Shown in pieces: positions 16,826 to 24,971 of a stretch of DNA of 64,000 nt (positions are counted from its first letter, which is position 1; every line of letters starts with the position of its first letter). Origin of the DNA: Caldicellulosiruptoraceae bacterium PP1 (lineage in GTDB: Bacteria; Bacillota; Thermoanaerobacteria; Caldicellulosiruptorales; Caldicellulosiruptoraceae); NCBI GenBank assembly GCA_041320695.1, contig JBGGOQ010000010.1:1-64000 (forward strand). Direction: 5' to 3'. Made by a program: the position numbers and the translations under genes. Under the pieces are notes generated by a model, which worked only from the letters and a program-made list of their open reading frames with translations, was not told where the DNA came from and made no database searches.

Positions 16826-17386
16826 ATGGAAGCTTTTAAAAAAAATATTCATACCTATAAAGAATATTTGCTGATTAATGATGGGAATAGGTATGAAATT
16901 ATTGATGGCAATCTATTTCTATTAGCATCTCCATCAGAAATTCATCAAAGGGTATTAGGGAACCTATATCTAATTCTTGGTAACTATTTCAAATATAAGA
17001 CATGTAGTGTTTATTTTGCTCCATTTGATGTATTGTTAGGTGATGAAAATATTGATGAAGTAAAAAATGTTGTTCAACCAGATATTTTTATTGTATGTGA
17101 TAAATCTAAGCTAAGTTCGGGTAAATATTTGAAAGGAGCTCCGGATTTTGTATGCGAAATACTCTCACCTTCGACATCAACAGTTGATTTTGTTTACAAA
17201 AAATATCTATATGAAAAATACGGAGTAAAAGAATATTGGATAGTTAGTCCAGAAGAAAAAAAGATTACTATATTTAAGAATACTAATGGTAAATTTGATC
17301 AGGGAATTGTATATGATGATAATGGCTTATCAAAACCTGTATTATTAAACTTATTACAAATAGATATAAATGAGGTTTTTAGATAA
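16826..17386 (+). CDS. Uma2-like (DUF820) PD-(D/E)XK family protein
   Basis: 186 residues from ATG 16826, with TTGAGGTG as ribosome site; a GTG at 16817 lies inside it. The sequence shows the family pattern: RYEIIDGNLFLLASPSEIHQ, then PDIFIVCDKSKL, APDFVCEILSPST and YEKYGVKEYWIVSP. The Asp of QPDIFIV and the E of CEILSPST with downstream Lys match the PD-(D/E)XK nuclease core. Such genes are mainly cyanobacterial, with scattered copies in Clostridia, and the biological role is not established. It could be the last gene of the hprK transcript. Confidence 0.8.
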   Translation: MEAFKKNIHTYKEYLLINDGNRYEIIDGNLFLLASPSEIHQRVLGNLYLILGNYFKYKTCSVYFAPFDVLLGDENIDEVKNVVQPDIFIVCDKSKLSSGKYLKGAPDFVCEILSPSTSTVDFVYKKYLYEKYGVKEYWIVSPEEKKITIFKNTNGKFDQGIVYDDNGLSKPVLLNLLQIDINEVFR

Positions 17387-17470
17387 ATTTATTAATGAAT
17401 CATGTTTTAATATTAATGATAAAATATACCAATTATAATTTCTAATAAATTAGGAACATTTATTAGGGAG

Positions 17471-17497
17471 TTTACAAAAAATATGTTTTGTTATAAT
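17471..17497 (+). promoter_or_regulatory. Candidate promoter for the PGI/PMI operon
   Basis: TTTACA (17471-17476) and TATAAT (17492-17497) precede the gene by about 40 bases. The spacer is 15 bases, shorter than ideal; the -10 match is perfect. Confidence 0.4.
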
Positions 17498-17535
17498 ATG
17501 AAATGGATAAAATATGCGAAAGGGGATATAGTAAG

Positions 17536-18597
17536 ATGCTTGATAATCTTGAAATAATAAAACAAAATGACCCAAGTGGTATGTTTGAAGCTACATTCAA
17601 ACTTCCAGAACAAATAGCTCATGCATTTGAAATTGGACAAAATATATCTGTTGATATTAAACCAACAGAAATTGATAAGGTTGTTATTTCAGGGCTTGGT
17701 GGTTCTGCAATTGGTGGCAATTTATTAAGAGTTTATGTTTTAGACAAATGCTCAGTACCTGTTGTTGTAAACAGAGATTATGTTCTTCCCAAATATGTAG
17801 ATAATAAAACACTTGTAGTTGCATCGAGCTATTCAGGAAATACTGAAGAAACTTTATCAGCATACAATGATGCAAAAGCAAAGGGAGCAAAGATTGTTGC
17901 AATTACAACTGGAGGCAAATTAAAAGAACTTGCAACAAATGATGGGTATCCAGTAATTACAATACCAGCAGGGCTTTCACCAAGAGCAGCTCTTGGATAT
18001 TCATTTATACCACTTTTAATGCTGTTTGTCAAAATAGGGCTGATTCCTCCAATTGATAACGAAGTGAAAGAAACAATAGAAGTTCTCTCAGATTTAAGAG
18101 AAAGATATAAACCAGAGGTTCCAGAAGAAAAGAACTTAGCTAAGAGATTAACACTAAAATTATGGAACAAACTTCCAATAATATATGGTATAAGTGGTAC
18201 AACAGAGGTTATAGCTGAAAGATGGAAAGGTCAGATTTGTGAAAATTCGAAATCACCAGCATATTTCAACATTTTCTCAGAGCTAAACCATAATGAAGTT
18301 GTTGGAACAGACTCACCAAAGCATATCTTAGGACTATTTGAAATTGTAATGCTTCATGATGTTGAGGATCATCCAAGAAATGCAATAAGAATGGATATTA
18401 CTAAGGATCTTGTAAAAAATAATGTTTCAGGAGTAAATGATATCTACTCTGTTGGTGAAACAAGATTAGCAAGGACATTTTCACTCATTTATCTTGGTGA
18501 TTATGTATCATTATACCTTGCGACTCTATATCAAAACGACCCAACACCTGTTAAAAAGATTGATATATTAAAAAATAAACTTGCTGAAATTAAGTAA
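17536..18597 (+). CDS. Bifunctional phosphoglucose/phosphomannose isomerase
   Basis: 353 residues from ATG 17536, behind AAAGGGGATATAGTAAG; an upstream ATG at 17503 lacks a ribosome site. Interconverts glucose-6-P or mannose-6-P with fructose-6-P. An N-terminal SIS domain (GLGGSAIGGNLLR near residue 55, SSYSGNTEETL near 97) and a C-terminal SIS domain with ELNHNEVVG match the PGI/PMI family known from archaea and some Clostridia, which is distinct from the larger classical PGI. A PHP phosphoesterase and class II aldolase follow within 12 and 21 bases, forming a sugar-phosphate operon. Confidence 0.9.
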   Translation: MLDNLEIIKQNDPSGMFEATFKLPEQIAHAFEIGQNISVDIKPTEIDKVVISGLGGSAIGGNLLRVYVLDKCSVPVVVNRDYVLPKYVDNKTLVVASSYSGNTEETLSAYNDAKAKGAKIVAITTGGKLKELATNDGYPVITIPAGLSPRAALGYSFIPLLMLFVKIGLIPPIDNEVKETIEVLSDLRERYKPEVPEEKNLAKRLTLKLWNKLPIIYGISGTTEVIAERWKGQICENSKSPAYFNIFSELNHNEVVGTDSPKHILGLFEIVMLHDVEDHPRNAIRMDITKDLVKNNVSGVNDIYSVGETRLARTFSLIYLGDYVSLYLATLYQNDPTPVKKIDILKNKLAEIK

Positions 18598-18609
18598 TGG
18601 TGATAATGA

Positions 18610-19335
18610 ATGTTTATAGATGTTGAAACACACTGCCATACTATTGCAAGTGGTCATGCATATAATACCATTGAAGAGATGGCAAGATATGCAAAGGAAA
18701 AAGGGCTTAAAGCCATTTGCATCACAGACCATGGCCCTAAAATGCCGTGGTCTTGTGGTATGTTTTATTTTTATAATATGGTAGTGCTTCCAAGGAAAAT
18801 AAATGATATAATTATTTTTAGAGGTGCTGAGTCCAATATTATTGATTACGAAGGGACTATTGATATAGAGGAAGGAGCTTTAAAAAGGCTTGATTTTGTT
18901 ATTGCAAGCCTTCATGATGTGTGTATCCTAAGTGGGACAATTTTAGACCATACAAGGGCAATAATTGGTGCACTTAAAAACCCTTATATTCATGCAATTG
19001 GCCATCCAGGGAACACTCTATATGAAATAGACAAGGAAGTTGTTGTGAAAGCAGCCAAAGAAAGCAAAAAAGCAATTGAGATAAATAATGGTTCATTTTA
19101 TGTTAGACCAAAAAGTAAAGAGAACTGTATAGAAATACTTAAGCTATGTAAAGAATATAAAACATACATTATTCTCTCATCAGACGCACACCACGGAAGT
19201 GATTTAGGCAGGACTGATGTAACACAAAAGCTTATTGAAGATATAGATTTTCCCCATGAGTTGATTGTTAATAGAAGTTTAGAAAGTTTTGTTGACTTTC
19301 TTAAACTTCATGGCAAGGAAATAGAAATTTTTTAA
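18610..19335 (+). CDS. PHP-domain phosphoesterase (YcdX-like)
   Basis: 241 residues, ATG after TAATGGTGATAATG. The metal-binding His/Asp motifs of the PHP fold are all visible: HCHTIASGHAY at residues 8-18, ITDHGPKMP near 39, the Glu of RGAES, SLHD near 100, GHPGN and SSDAHHGSDLG near 195. Close relatives are trinuclear-metal phosphatases of unclear physiological substrate. The location between PGI/PMI and aldolase suggests a sugar-phosphate substrate, but that is inference. Confidence 0.85.
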   Translation: MFIDVETHCHTIASGHAYNTIEEMARYAKEKGLKAICITDHGPKMPWSCGMFYFYNMVVLPRKINDIIIFRGAESNIIDYEGTIDIEEGALKRLDFVIASLHDVCILSGTILDHTRAIIGALKNPYIHAIGHPGNTLYEIDKEVVVKAAKESKKAIEINNGSFYVRPKSKENCIEILKLCKEYKTYIILSSDAHHGSDLGRTDVTQKLIEDIDFPHELIVNRSLESFVDFLKLHGKEIEIF

Positions 19336-19356
19336 AAACAAAAGGAGGTAATTTTT

Positions 19357-20319
19357 ATGCCATTAGTAACTACAAAGGCAATGTTCAAAAAAGCTTATGA
19401 AGGTAAATATGCAATTGGGGCTTTCAATGTAAACAACATGGAGATTATTCAAGGAATTGTTGATGCAGCAAAAGAAGAACAAGCACCACTTATTCTTCAA
19501 GTATCAGCAGGTGCAAGAAAGTATGCTAAACATGCATATCTAATTAAGCTTGTTGAAGCAGCACTTTTAGATTCCGGAGACCTTCCAATAGCACTTCATC
19601 TTGATCATGGTGAAGATTTTGAGATATGCAAAGCATGTATTGATGGTGGTTTTACTTCAGTTATGATAGACGGTTCAAAATACCCATTTGAAGAAAATAT
19701 TGCACTCACTAAAAAAGTTGTTGAATATGCTCACGAAAGAGGAGTAGTTGTTGAAGCAGAGCTTGGTAAGCTTGCAGGTATAGAGGATAATGTTAAGGTT
19801 GCAGAACATGAAGCAGCATTCACCGATCCAGACCAAGCAGCAGAATTTGTTGAAAGAACTGGCGTTGATTCACTTGCAGTTGCTATAGGAACAAGCCATG
19901 GTGCATACAAATTCAAAGGAGAACCAAAGCTTGATTTTGAAAGACTCCAAAAGATAATGGACAAACTTCCAAAAGGATTTCCAATAGTTCTACATGGTGC
20001 TTCCACTGTTCTACCAGAGTTTGTTGAGATGTGCAATAAATATGGTGGAAATATTCCAGGAGCTCAGGGTGTTCCTGAAGAAATGTTAAGAAAAGCAGCA
20101 TCAATGGGTGTTAGAAAGATAAACATTGATACAGATTTAAGACTTGCTATGACAGCAGCAATTAGAAAACACTTTGTTGAATATCCAGATCATTTTGATC
20201 CAAGACAATATCTAAAAGATGGTAGAGAAGCTATCAAACAAATGGTAAAACATAAATTAACAACTGTTTTAGGATGTGCTGGAAAGGTTCCAGAGATTAT
20301 GGAAGAAATTAATAAGTAA
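19357..20319 (+). CDS. fba: Class II fructose-1,6-bisphosphate aldolase
   Basis: 320 residues, ATG behind a perfect AAAGGAGG. Cleaves fructose-1,6-bisphosphate to DHAP and glyceraldehyde-3-phosphate with zinc. Family marks: FNVNNMEIIQGI at the start, the zinc ligands in ALHLDHGEDFE, DGSKYPFEENI, EAELGKLAG, GTSHGAYK and LHGASTVLPEF, then KINIDTDLRLAM near the C-terminus. Length is normal. It is last of its operon and is followed by a clear terminator. Confidence 0.96.
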   Translation: MPLVTTKAMFKKAYEGKYAIGAFNVNNMEIIQGIVDAAKEEQAPLILQVSAGARKYAKHAYLIKLVEAALLDSGDLPIALHLDHGEDFEICKACIDGGFTSVMIDGSKYPFEENIALTKKVVEYAHERGVVVEAELGKLAGIEDNVKVAEHEAAFTDPDQAAEFVERTGVDSLAVAIGTSHGAYKFKGEPKLDFERLQKIMDKLPKGFPIVLHGASTVLPEFVEMCNKYGGNIPGAQGVPEEMLRKAASMGVRKINIDTDLRLAMTAAIRKHFVEYPDHFDPRQYLKDGREAIKQMVKHKLTTVLGCAGKVPEIMEEINK

Positions 20320-20327
20320 TTTAGAGA

Positions 20328-20377
20328 ACCTACCTCTATTACTTAGTACAAAAATGCTAAGATATGAGGTAGGTTTT
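20328..20377 (+). terminator. Terminator after fba
   Basis: AACCTACCTC (20328-20337) pairs with GAGGTAGGTT (20366-20375), followed by TTATTTTAT. The loop contains a second small stem. Confidence 0.85.
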
Positions 20378-20387
20378 ATTTTATAAA

Positions 20388-20416
20388 TTGTAAATAGCAT
20401 AACTTTATGATAAAAT
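20388..20416 (+). promoter_or_regulatory. Promoter of the SCIFF operon
   Basis: TTGTAA (20388-20393) and TAAAAT (20411-20416) with a 17-base spacer, 45 bases ahead of the peptide start. Confidence 0.6.
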
Positions 20417-20460
20417 ACAAATGTTATTTTATAAACTATACAAAGAGGAGGTTTTTTAAG

Positions 20461-20601
20461 TTGAAGCATATAAAAGTTGTTGTTAAAAATACTTTATCAA
20501 AAACAATAGTAAGTGGTGGCTGTGGCGAATGCCAAGCTTCATGCCAATCAGCATGCAAAACTTCTTGCACAGTAGCAAACCAACCATGTAAAAATAAATA
20601 A
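20461..20601 (+). CDS. scfA: Six-cysteine ranthipeptide SCIFF precursor
   Basis: 46 residues from TTG 20461, which is preceded by AAGAGGAGGTTTTTTAAG. Upstream frames reach back to an ATG at 20407, but that lies in the promoter. The core GGCGECQASCQSACKTSC plus a sixth Cys near the end (NQPCKNK) matches the almost invariant SCIFF peptide of Clostridia, whose Cys are joined to neighbouring residues by thioether bridges. The radical-SAM maturase is the next gene. The physiological role of SCIFF is unresolved; quorum or redox functions have been proposed. Confidence 0.95.
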   Translation: MKHIKVVVKNTLSKTIVSGGCGECQASCQSACKTSCTVANQPCKNK

Positions 20602-20627
20602 TTTAATATATAAGAATCCTTTTGATG

Positions 20628-20668
20628 ATATACTTCGGGCCAATTTTTGCTCGGAGTATATTTTACTT
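20628..20668 (+). terminator. Hairpin/attenuator between SCIFF and its maturase
   Basis: ATATACTTCGGG (20628-20639) pairs with CTCGGAGTATAT (20650-20661) with two G-U pairs, followed by TTTACTTTTT. Partial termination here would explain far more precursor peptide than enzyme. Confidence 0.65.
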
Positions 20669-20700
20669 TTTATGGTTTAATGGAGGGTAAATAAAAAATA

Positions 20701-22062
20701 ATGATACATCTTTTTAAGAAATTTGGTTTAAATATAGTTTTGGATGTAGCATCAGGTTCAATATTGACTGTTGATGATTTAGCTTATGAGGTTTTGGATT
20801 ATTACAATACTAATAACACATTTGAGGGAATTTATCAAAAGCTAACATTATATAGTAAATCTGATATAGATGAGACTATTAAAGAGATTGAGGAACTTAT
20901 AGAACAAGAAGTGCTATTTTACAAAGACCAATACCAAGAATATGATTTAATTGAAAAAAGAAATCCTGTTGTTAAGGCATTATGTTTGCATGTTTCACAC
21001 GACTGCGATTTAAGATGCAGATACTGCTTTGCTTCAACAGGGAGTTTTAAAGGCAACAGAAAGCTTATGAATTTAGAAGTAGGTAAAAAAGCAATTGACT
21101 TTCTTTTAGAGAATTCAGGAAATAGAAGAAATCTTGAGGTTGATTTTTTTGGTGGTGAGCCACTTTTAAACCTTGATGTTGTAAAAGGTATCATTGAATA
21201 TGCAAGAGAAGTTGAAGCAAAATATAATAAAAAGATTTCTTTTACATTAACTACAAATGCAACAATGCTTTCTGAAGAGGTCATGGAATTTTTAAATGAA
21301 AACATGGAGAATATTGTTTTAAGTCATGATGGTAGAAAGAATGTAAATGACTATATGAGGATAGACATAGATGGAAAAGGAACATATGAAAATATAACAA
21401 ATAATATTTTAAAGTTTATAAATAAACGTAAAGGGAAAACTTATTATGTAAGAGGAACTTTTACAGCAAATAACCTTGATTTTTCAGAAGATGTTTTGCA
21501 CCTTGCTGACCTTGGCATAAAAGAAATTTCAGTAGAACCTGTTGTTTTGCCAGACAATAGCCCTTACGCAATTAAAGAAGAACATCTTGAAAAGCTAAAA
21601 AGTGAATATGATAGATTAGCAGAACGATATTTAGAAAGAAATCTTAGTGGAAATGGGTTTAATTTCTTCCACTTCAATATAGATTTAACTGGTGGGCCAT
21701 GTGTATCAAAAAGGCTTGCAGGCTGTGGTGCAGGCTTTGAGTATATGGCAGTAGACCCCGATGGTAATTTGTTTCCATGCCATCAGTTTGTTGACAAGGC
21801 AGAGTTTAAAATAGGGACTGTCTTTAGTGGTATTGAAAATCACCAAACTGTTGAAAAATTTAAGAAAAATACAGTATTTACAAAAGATGAATGCTCAAAT
21901 TGTTGGGCAAAATACTATTGCAGTGGAGGATGTGCTGCTGCAAATTACAATATGAATGGTAATGTTAAGAAATCTTATAGTGTTGCTTGTGAATTAGAGA
22001 AAAAAAGATTAGAATGTGCAATAGCATTAAAACTAAAACTTGAAGATAATAAGGATGAGTAA
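20701..22062 (+). CDS. scfB: Radical SAM/SPASM maturase of SCIFF
   Basis: 453 residues, ATG 20701 with TGGAGGG upstream. Residues 1-90 form the peptide-binding (RRE-like) region. The radical-SAM motif is CDLRCRYC with Cys102, Cys106, Cys109, followed by FASTGSF. The C-terminal SPASM domain holds Cys-rich segments GPCVSKRLAGCGAGF, LFPCHQF and CSNCWAKYYCSGGC for two auxiliary 4Fe-4S clusters. It installs thioether crosslinks in SCIFF. Its neighbour and length make the assignment firm. Confidence 0.96.
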   Translation: MIHLFKKFGLNIVLDVASGSILTVDDLAYEVLDYYNTNNTFEGIYQKLTLYSKSDIDETIKEIEELIEQEVLFYKDQYQEYDLIEKRNPVVKALCLHVSHDCDLRCRYCFASTGSFKGNRKLMNLEVGKKAIDFLLENSGNRRNLEVDFFGGEPLLNLDVVKGIIEYAREVEAKYNKKISFTLTTNATMLSEEVMEFLNENMENIVLSHDGRKNVNDYMRIDIDGKGTYENITNNILKFINKRKGKTYYVRGTFTANNLDFSEDVLHLADLGIKEISVEPVVLPDNSPYAIKEEHLEKLKSEYDRLAERYLERNLSGNGFNFFHFNIDLTGGPCVSKRLAGCGAGFEYMAVDPDGNLFPCHQFVDKAEFKIGTVFSGIENHQTVEKFKKNTVFTKDECSNCWAKYYCSGGCAAANYNMNGNVKKSYSVACELEKKRLECAIALKLKLEDNKDE

Positions 22063-22063
22063 G

Positions 22064-22576
22064 ATGATTATTGAATATAAAGGTAAAATGCCAAAAATAG
22101 ATAAGTCTTGTTTTATAGCACCTAATGCTTGCATTATTGGTGATGTCAGTATTTTCGAAAACTCAAGCGTTTGGTTTGGTTGTGTGTTAAGGTGTGAAGA
22201 AAATAGGATAATTATTGGTAAAAATACTAACATTCAAGACTTGACTACAATTCACACAGACCACTGTTGTGATGTCATTATTGGGGACAATGTAACTATT
22301 GGCCATAATGTTGTTTTACATGGTTGTGAAATTTCAGATAATGTTTTGGTAGGTATGGGTTCTATTATAATGAATGGATGCAAAATTGGAAAAAATGTTA
22401 TTATTGGTGCAGGGAGCCTTCTTACGCAAAACACAGAGATTCCAGAAAACAGTATGGTTTATGGAAGGCCAGCAAAAGTTATAAGAAGCCTCACTGAAGA
22501 AGAAATAAAAAAGATACAAATATCTTCTTTAGAATATGTTCAATTTACAAAGGAATATAACCAAATAGATTATTAA
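22064..22576 (+). CDS. Gamma-carbonic anhydrase family protein
   Basis: 170 residues from ATG 22064, with AAGGATGAG as ribosome site at the end of scfB; the next base after that gene's stop begins this start context. It is a left-handed beta-helix of hexapeptide repeats (IIGDVS, VWFGCV, IIIGKN, VIIGDN...). The three His ligands of the metal site are visible in TIHTDH, IGHNV and VLHGCE. Family members are carbonic anhydrases or related metal-binding acyltransferase-fold proteins; activity of a given member is uncertain. It is probably co-transcribed with the SCIFF genes. Confidence 0.85.
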   Translation: MIIEYKGKMPKIDKSCFIAPNACIIGDVSIFENSSVWFGCVLRCEENRIIIGKNTNIQDLTTIHTDHCCDVIIGDNVTIGHNVVLHGCEISDNVLVGMGSIIMNGCKIGKNVIIGAGSLLTQNTEIPENSMVYGRPAKVIRSLTEEEIKKIQISSLEYVQFTKEYNQIDY

Positions 22577-22612
22577 ATTATTAAATGAAATATTACAGAA
22601 TTATTAAATTTG

Positions 22613-22642
22613 TTGACTATGCAATATTTGAAGGATTATAAT
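22613..22642 (+). promoter_or_regulatory. Promoter of secDF
   Basis: TTGACT (22613-22618) and TATAAT (22637-22642) with an 18-base spacer, about 80 bases ahead of secD. Confidence 0.65.
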
Positions 22643-22719
22643 ATAATGGATTATAGCAAAAATTTCTATATATAATTTATTACAACTACAAATTATTACA
22701 AAGAAGGGAGTAGTAGTTT

Positions 22720-23967
22720 ATGCAGGGCAAAAATATTACAAAGCTTATTATTGCTGTCCTTGTAATTGCCTTTGGTTTCTACATAGTTTTCTTTGGGCTA
22801 AATTTAGGGACAGTAAGTATCCAATCGGTGAAAGATTTTATGAGGTTTGGGCTTGATTTAAAAGGCGGTGTTTATATTGTTTATGAGGCAGCTAAGGACA
22901 AGGTTGAAAAGAGGGAAATGGATTCAGCAGTACAGCTTATAAGGACAAGACTTGATATGAGAAATTTTTATGATGCTACTGCAACTCCTCAAGGTTCAAA
23001 AAGAATTAGGGTTGAAATTCCAGGCGTAAAAGACCCTGATGAAGCAATATCATATATTGGTAAAACTGCATTACTTGAATTCAAAGGGCCATCTGGTGAT
23101 GTTGTTGTAACAGGTAGAGATATTACAGATGCCTTTCCACAACAAACAACATCTGGTGTTGTTGTTGCTTTGAAGTTTAATAAAGAAGGAACAAAAAAGT
23201 TTGCTGAAGCTACAAGAAAATACCTAAATCAAAATATTGGTATATATCTTGATGGAAAATTGATTTCAAACCCTGTTGTTCAGGCTGAAATAGATAGTGG
23301 TGAAGCAATAATTGAAGGTATGAAGGATATCACAGAAGCTAAAACACTTGCACAACAAATTAAAGCAGGTGCTTTGCCTTTTGCTTTAAATGTTATTGAA
23401 AGCAAAGCTGTGGGTCCATCGCTTGGTAACGATTCATTAAAAACAACTGTAAAAGCAGGTGTAATTGGTTTATTATTAGTATTCTTATTTATGATCATTG
23501 CATACAGATTTCCAGGATTTCTTGCAAGTATAGCGTTGGTTGCATATGTTGTAATCTTGGTTGCAATTGTTGGTTACGCAAAGATAACACTTACCCTCCC
23601 CGGTATTGCAGGTATAATACTTTCTGCCGGTATGGCTGTTGACGTTAATATTCTTATTTTTGCAAGAATGAAAGAAGAATTAAGAAATGGTAAAACACTC
23701 AGAGCAGCATTAGATGCTGGTTTTAGACGTGCATTAAATGCCGTAATTGACTCAAATATAACAACAATAATTGCTGGTATTGTTTTACTTGTTCTTGGAA
23801 CAGGTCCTATTAAAGGTTTTGCATGGACACTTACAATAGGTATATTAATTTCATTCTTAACTGCAATATCATTTACAAGGTTCTTATTGTACAGTGCTGT
23901 AAACTCTGGTTTATTTAGTAATCCAAAGCTTTATGGCTCTGTTAAATCAGGGGAGGTGCAAAAGTAA
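22720..23967 (+). CDS. secD: Protein translocase subunit SecD
   Basis: 415 residues, ATG after AAAGAAGGGAGTAGTAGTTT. Proton-motive-force-driven partner of SecYEG. One N-terminal helix (8-28), then the first periplasmic-type domain with FGLDLKGGVYIVYEA (the conserved D1 motif), and a cluster of five transmembrane helices at about 235-405 including the GMAVDVNILIFARMKEELRNGKTLRAAL motif. The usual P1 head is reduced, as in other Clostridia. The stop overlaps the start of secF. Confidence 0.95.
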   Translation: MQGKNITKLIIAVLVIAFGFYIVFFGLNLGTVSIQSVKDFMRFGLDLKGGVYIVYEAAKDKVEKREMDSAVQLIRTRLDMRNFYDATATPQGSKRIRVEIPGVKDPDEAISYIGKTALLEFKGPSGDVVVTGRDITDAFPQQTTSGVVVALKFNKEGTKKFAEATRKYLNQNIGIYLDGKLISNPVVQAEIDSGEAIIEGMKDITEAKTLAQQIKAGALPFALNVIESKAVGPSLGNDSLKTTVKAGVIGLLLVFLFMIIAYRFPGFLASIALVAYVVILVAIVGYAKITLTLPGIAGIILSAGMAVDVNILIFARMKEELRNGKTLRAALDAGFRRALNAVIDSNITTIIAGIVLLVLGTGPIKGFAWTLTIGILISFLTAISFTRFLLYSAVNSGLFSNPKLYGSVKSGEVQK

Positions 23968-24893
23968 TGAAAATTGATTTTATGGGTAAAAGAAAATATT
24001 TTTATATATTATCTATTGCTATTATGGTAATTGGTCTTATATCATATTTTGTCCAAGGTTTTAACTATGATATTGATTTTACAGGTGGAACTGTTCTTGA
24101 AATAAATCTTCATAAGGTTCCTACATCAGCAGAAATTTCATCACTTGAAAAGCTTACAAAAGATATTACAGGAACACAAACACCAATTGTTAGAAAAGTT
24201 GAAGATGGAACAAAAATTATGATTAATGCACATGAGGTTCATGGCAAAAAGAAAACAGAGCTTTCAAAAGATACAAGGGATAAATTATTCAATGCAATAG
24301 CACAAAAATATAATTTAAAGAAAGAGGACTTAATCTCTTTCCAAAACGTAGGAGCTACTATTAGTTCAGAATTAAAATCTCAAGCTATTTGGGCTGTTAT
24401 TATTGCATCAGCATTGATGCTTATATATATCGCACTAAGATTTGAAATTAAATTTGGGACAACAGCCGTAATTGCACTTTTGCATGATATCTTAATTATG
24501 CTTACTGTTTATACATTATTTAAAATACCAATTAATTCATCTTTTATCGCTGCAATACTCACTGTTTTAGGTTATTCTATCAATGATACAATTGTTGTTT
24601 TTGATAGAATAAGAGAAAATAAGCGTGTAGCTGGTAAGATGAGCTTACTTGACTTAACAAATATTAGTATGAACCAGACAATTGGAAGGTCACTTGCAAC
24701 TTCATTTTCAGTTATTTTAGTATTATTTGTATTATATATTTTTGGTGTTCAGTCAATTAAGGAATTTGCATTACCGCTACTTGTTGGTGTAATTTCAGGT
24801 ACTTATTCATCAATATTCATTGCAAGTGCATTATGGTTTGATTGGGAAAACTCATCAAGAAAAAAGCTACAACCAAGGGCTAAACGAGCATAA
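23967..24893 (+). CDS. secF: Protein translocase subunit SecF
   Basis: 308 residues. The ATG shares its A with the stop codon of secD (TAATG), with GGGGAGGTG as ribosome site. Layout: first helix (10-32), extracytoplasmic domain with YDIDFTGGTVLEI, and five C-terminal helices with the typical LGYSINDTIVVFDRIRENKR. It pairs with SecD in the translocon. A terminator follows and then RNase J. Confidence 0.95.
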   Translation: MKIDFMGKRKYFYILSIAIMVIGLISYFVQGFNYDIDFTGGTVLEINLHKVPTSAEISSLEKLTKDITGTQTPIVRKVEDGTKIMINAHEVHGKKKTELSKDTRDKLFNAIAQKYNLKKEDLISFQNVGATISSELKSQAIWAVIIASALMLIYIALRFEIKFGTTAVIALLHDILIMLTVYTLFKIPINSSFIAAILTVLGYSINDTIVVFDRIRENKRVAGKMSLLDLTNISMNQTIGRSLATSFSVILVLFVLYIFGVQSIKEFALPLLVGVISGTYSSIFIASALWFDWENSSRKKLQPRAKRA

Positions 24894-24903
24894 AAGTTAC
24901 TTC

Positions 24904-24942
24904 GAAAGCTCTTGCGAAATTTAGTTCGTAAGGGCTTTTTTT
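24904..24942 (+). terminator. Terminator after secF
   Basis: AAAGCTCTTGCGAA (24905-24918) pairs with TTCGTAAGGGCTTT (24925-24938) followed by T-run. Confidence 0.85.
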
Positions 24943-24971
24943 GACAAGGTTCATTTTTGGAGGAGTTATAT

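Noticed and set aside
20407-20460. Upstream ATG extending SCIFF to 64 residues
   Set aside because: The ATG lies in the -10 region of the promoter; the TTG at 20461 has a perfect ribosome site and gives the known SCIFF length.
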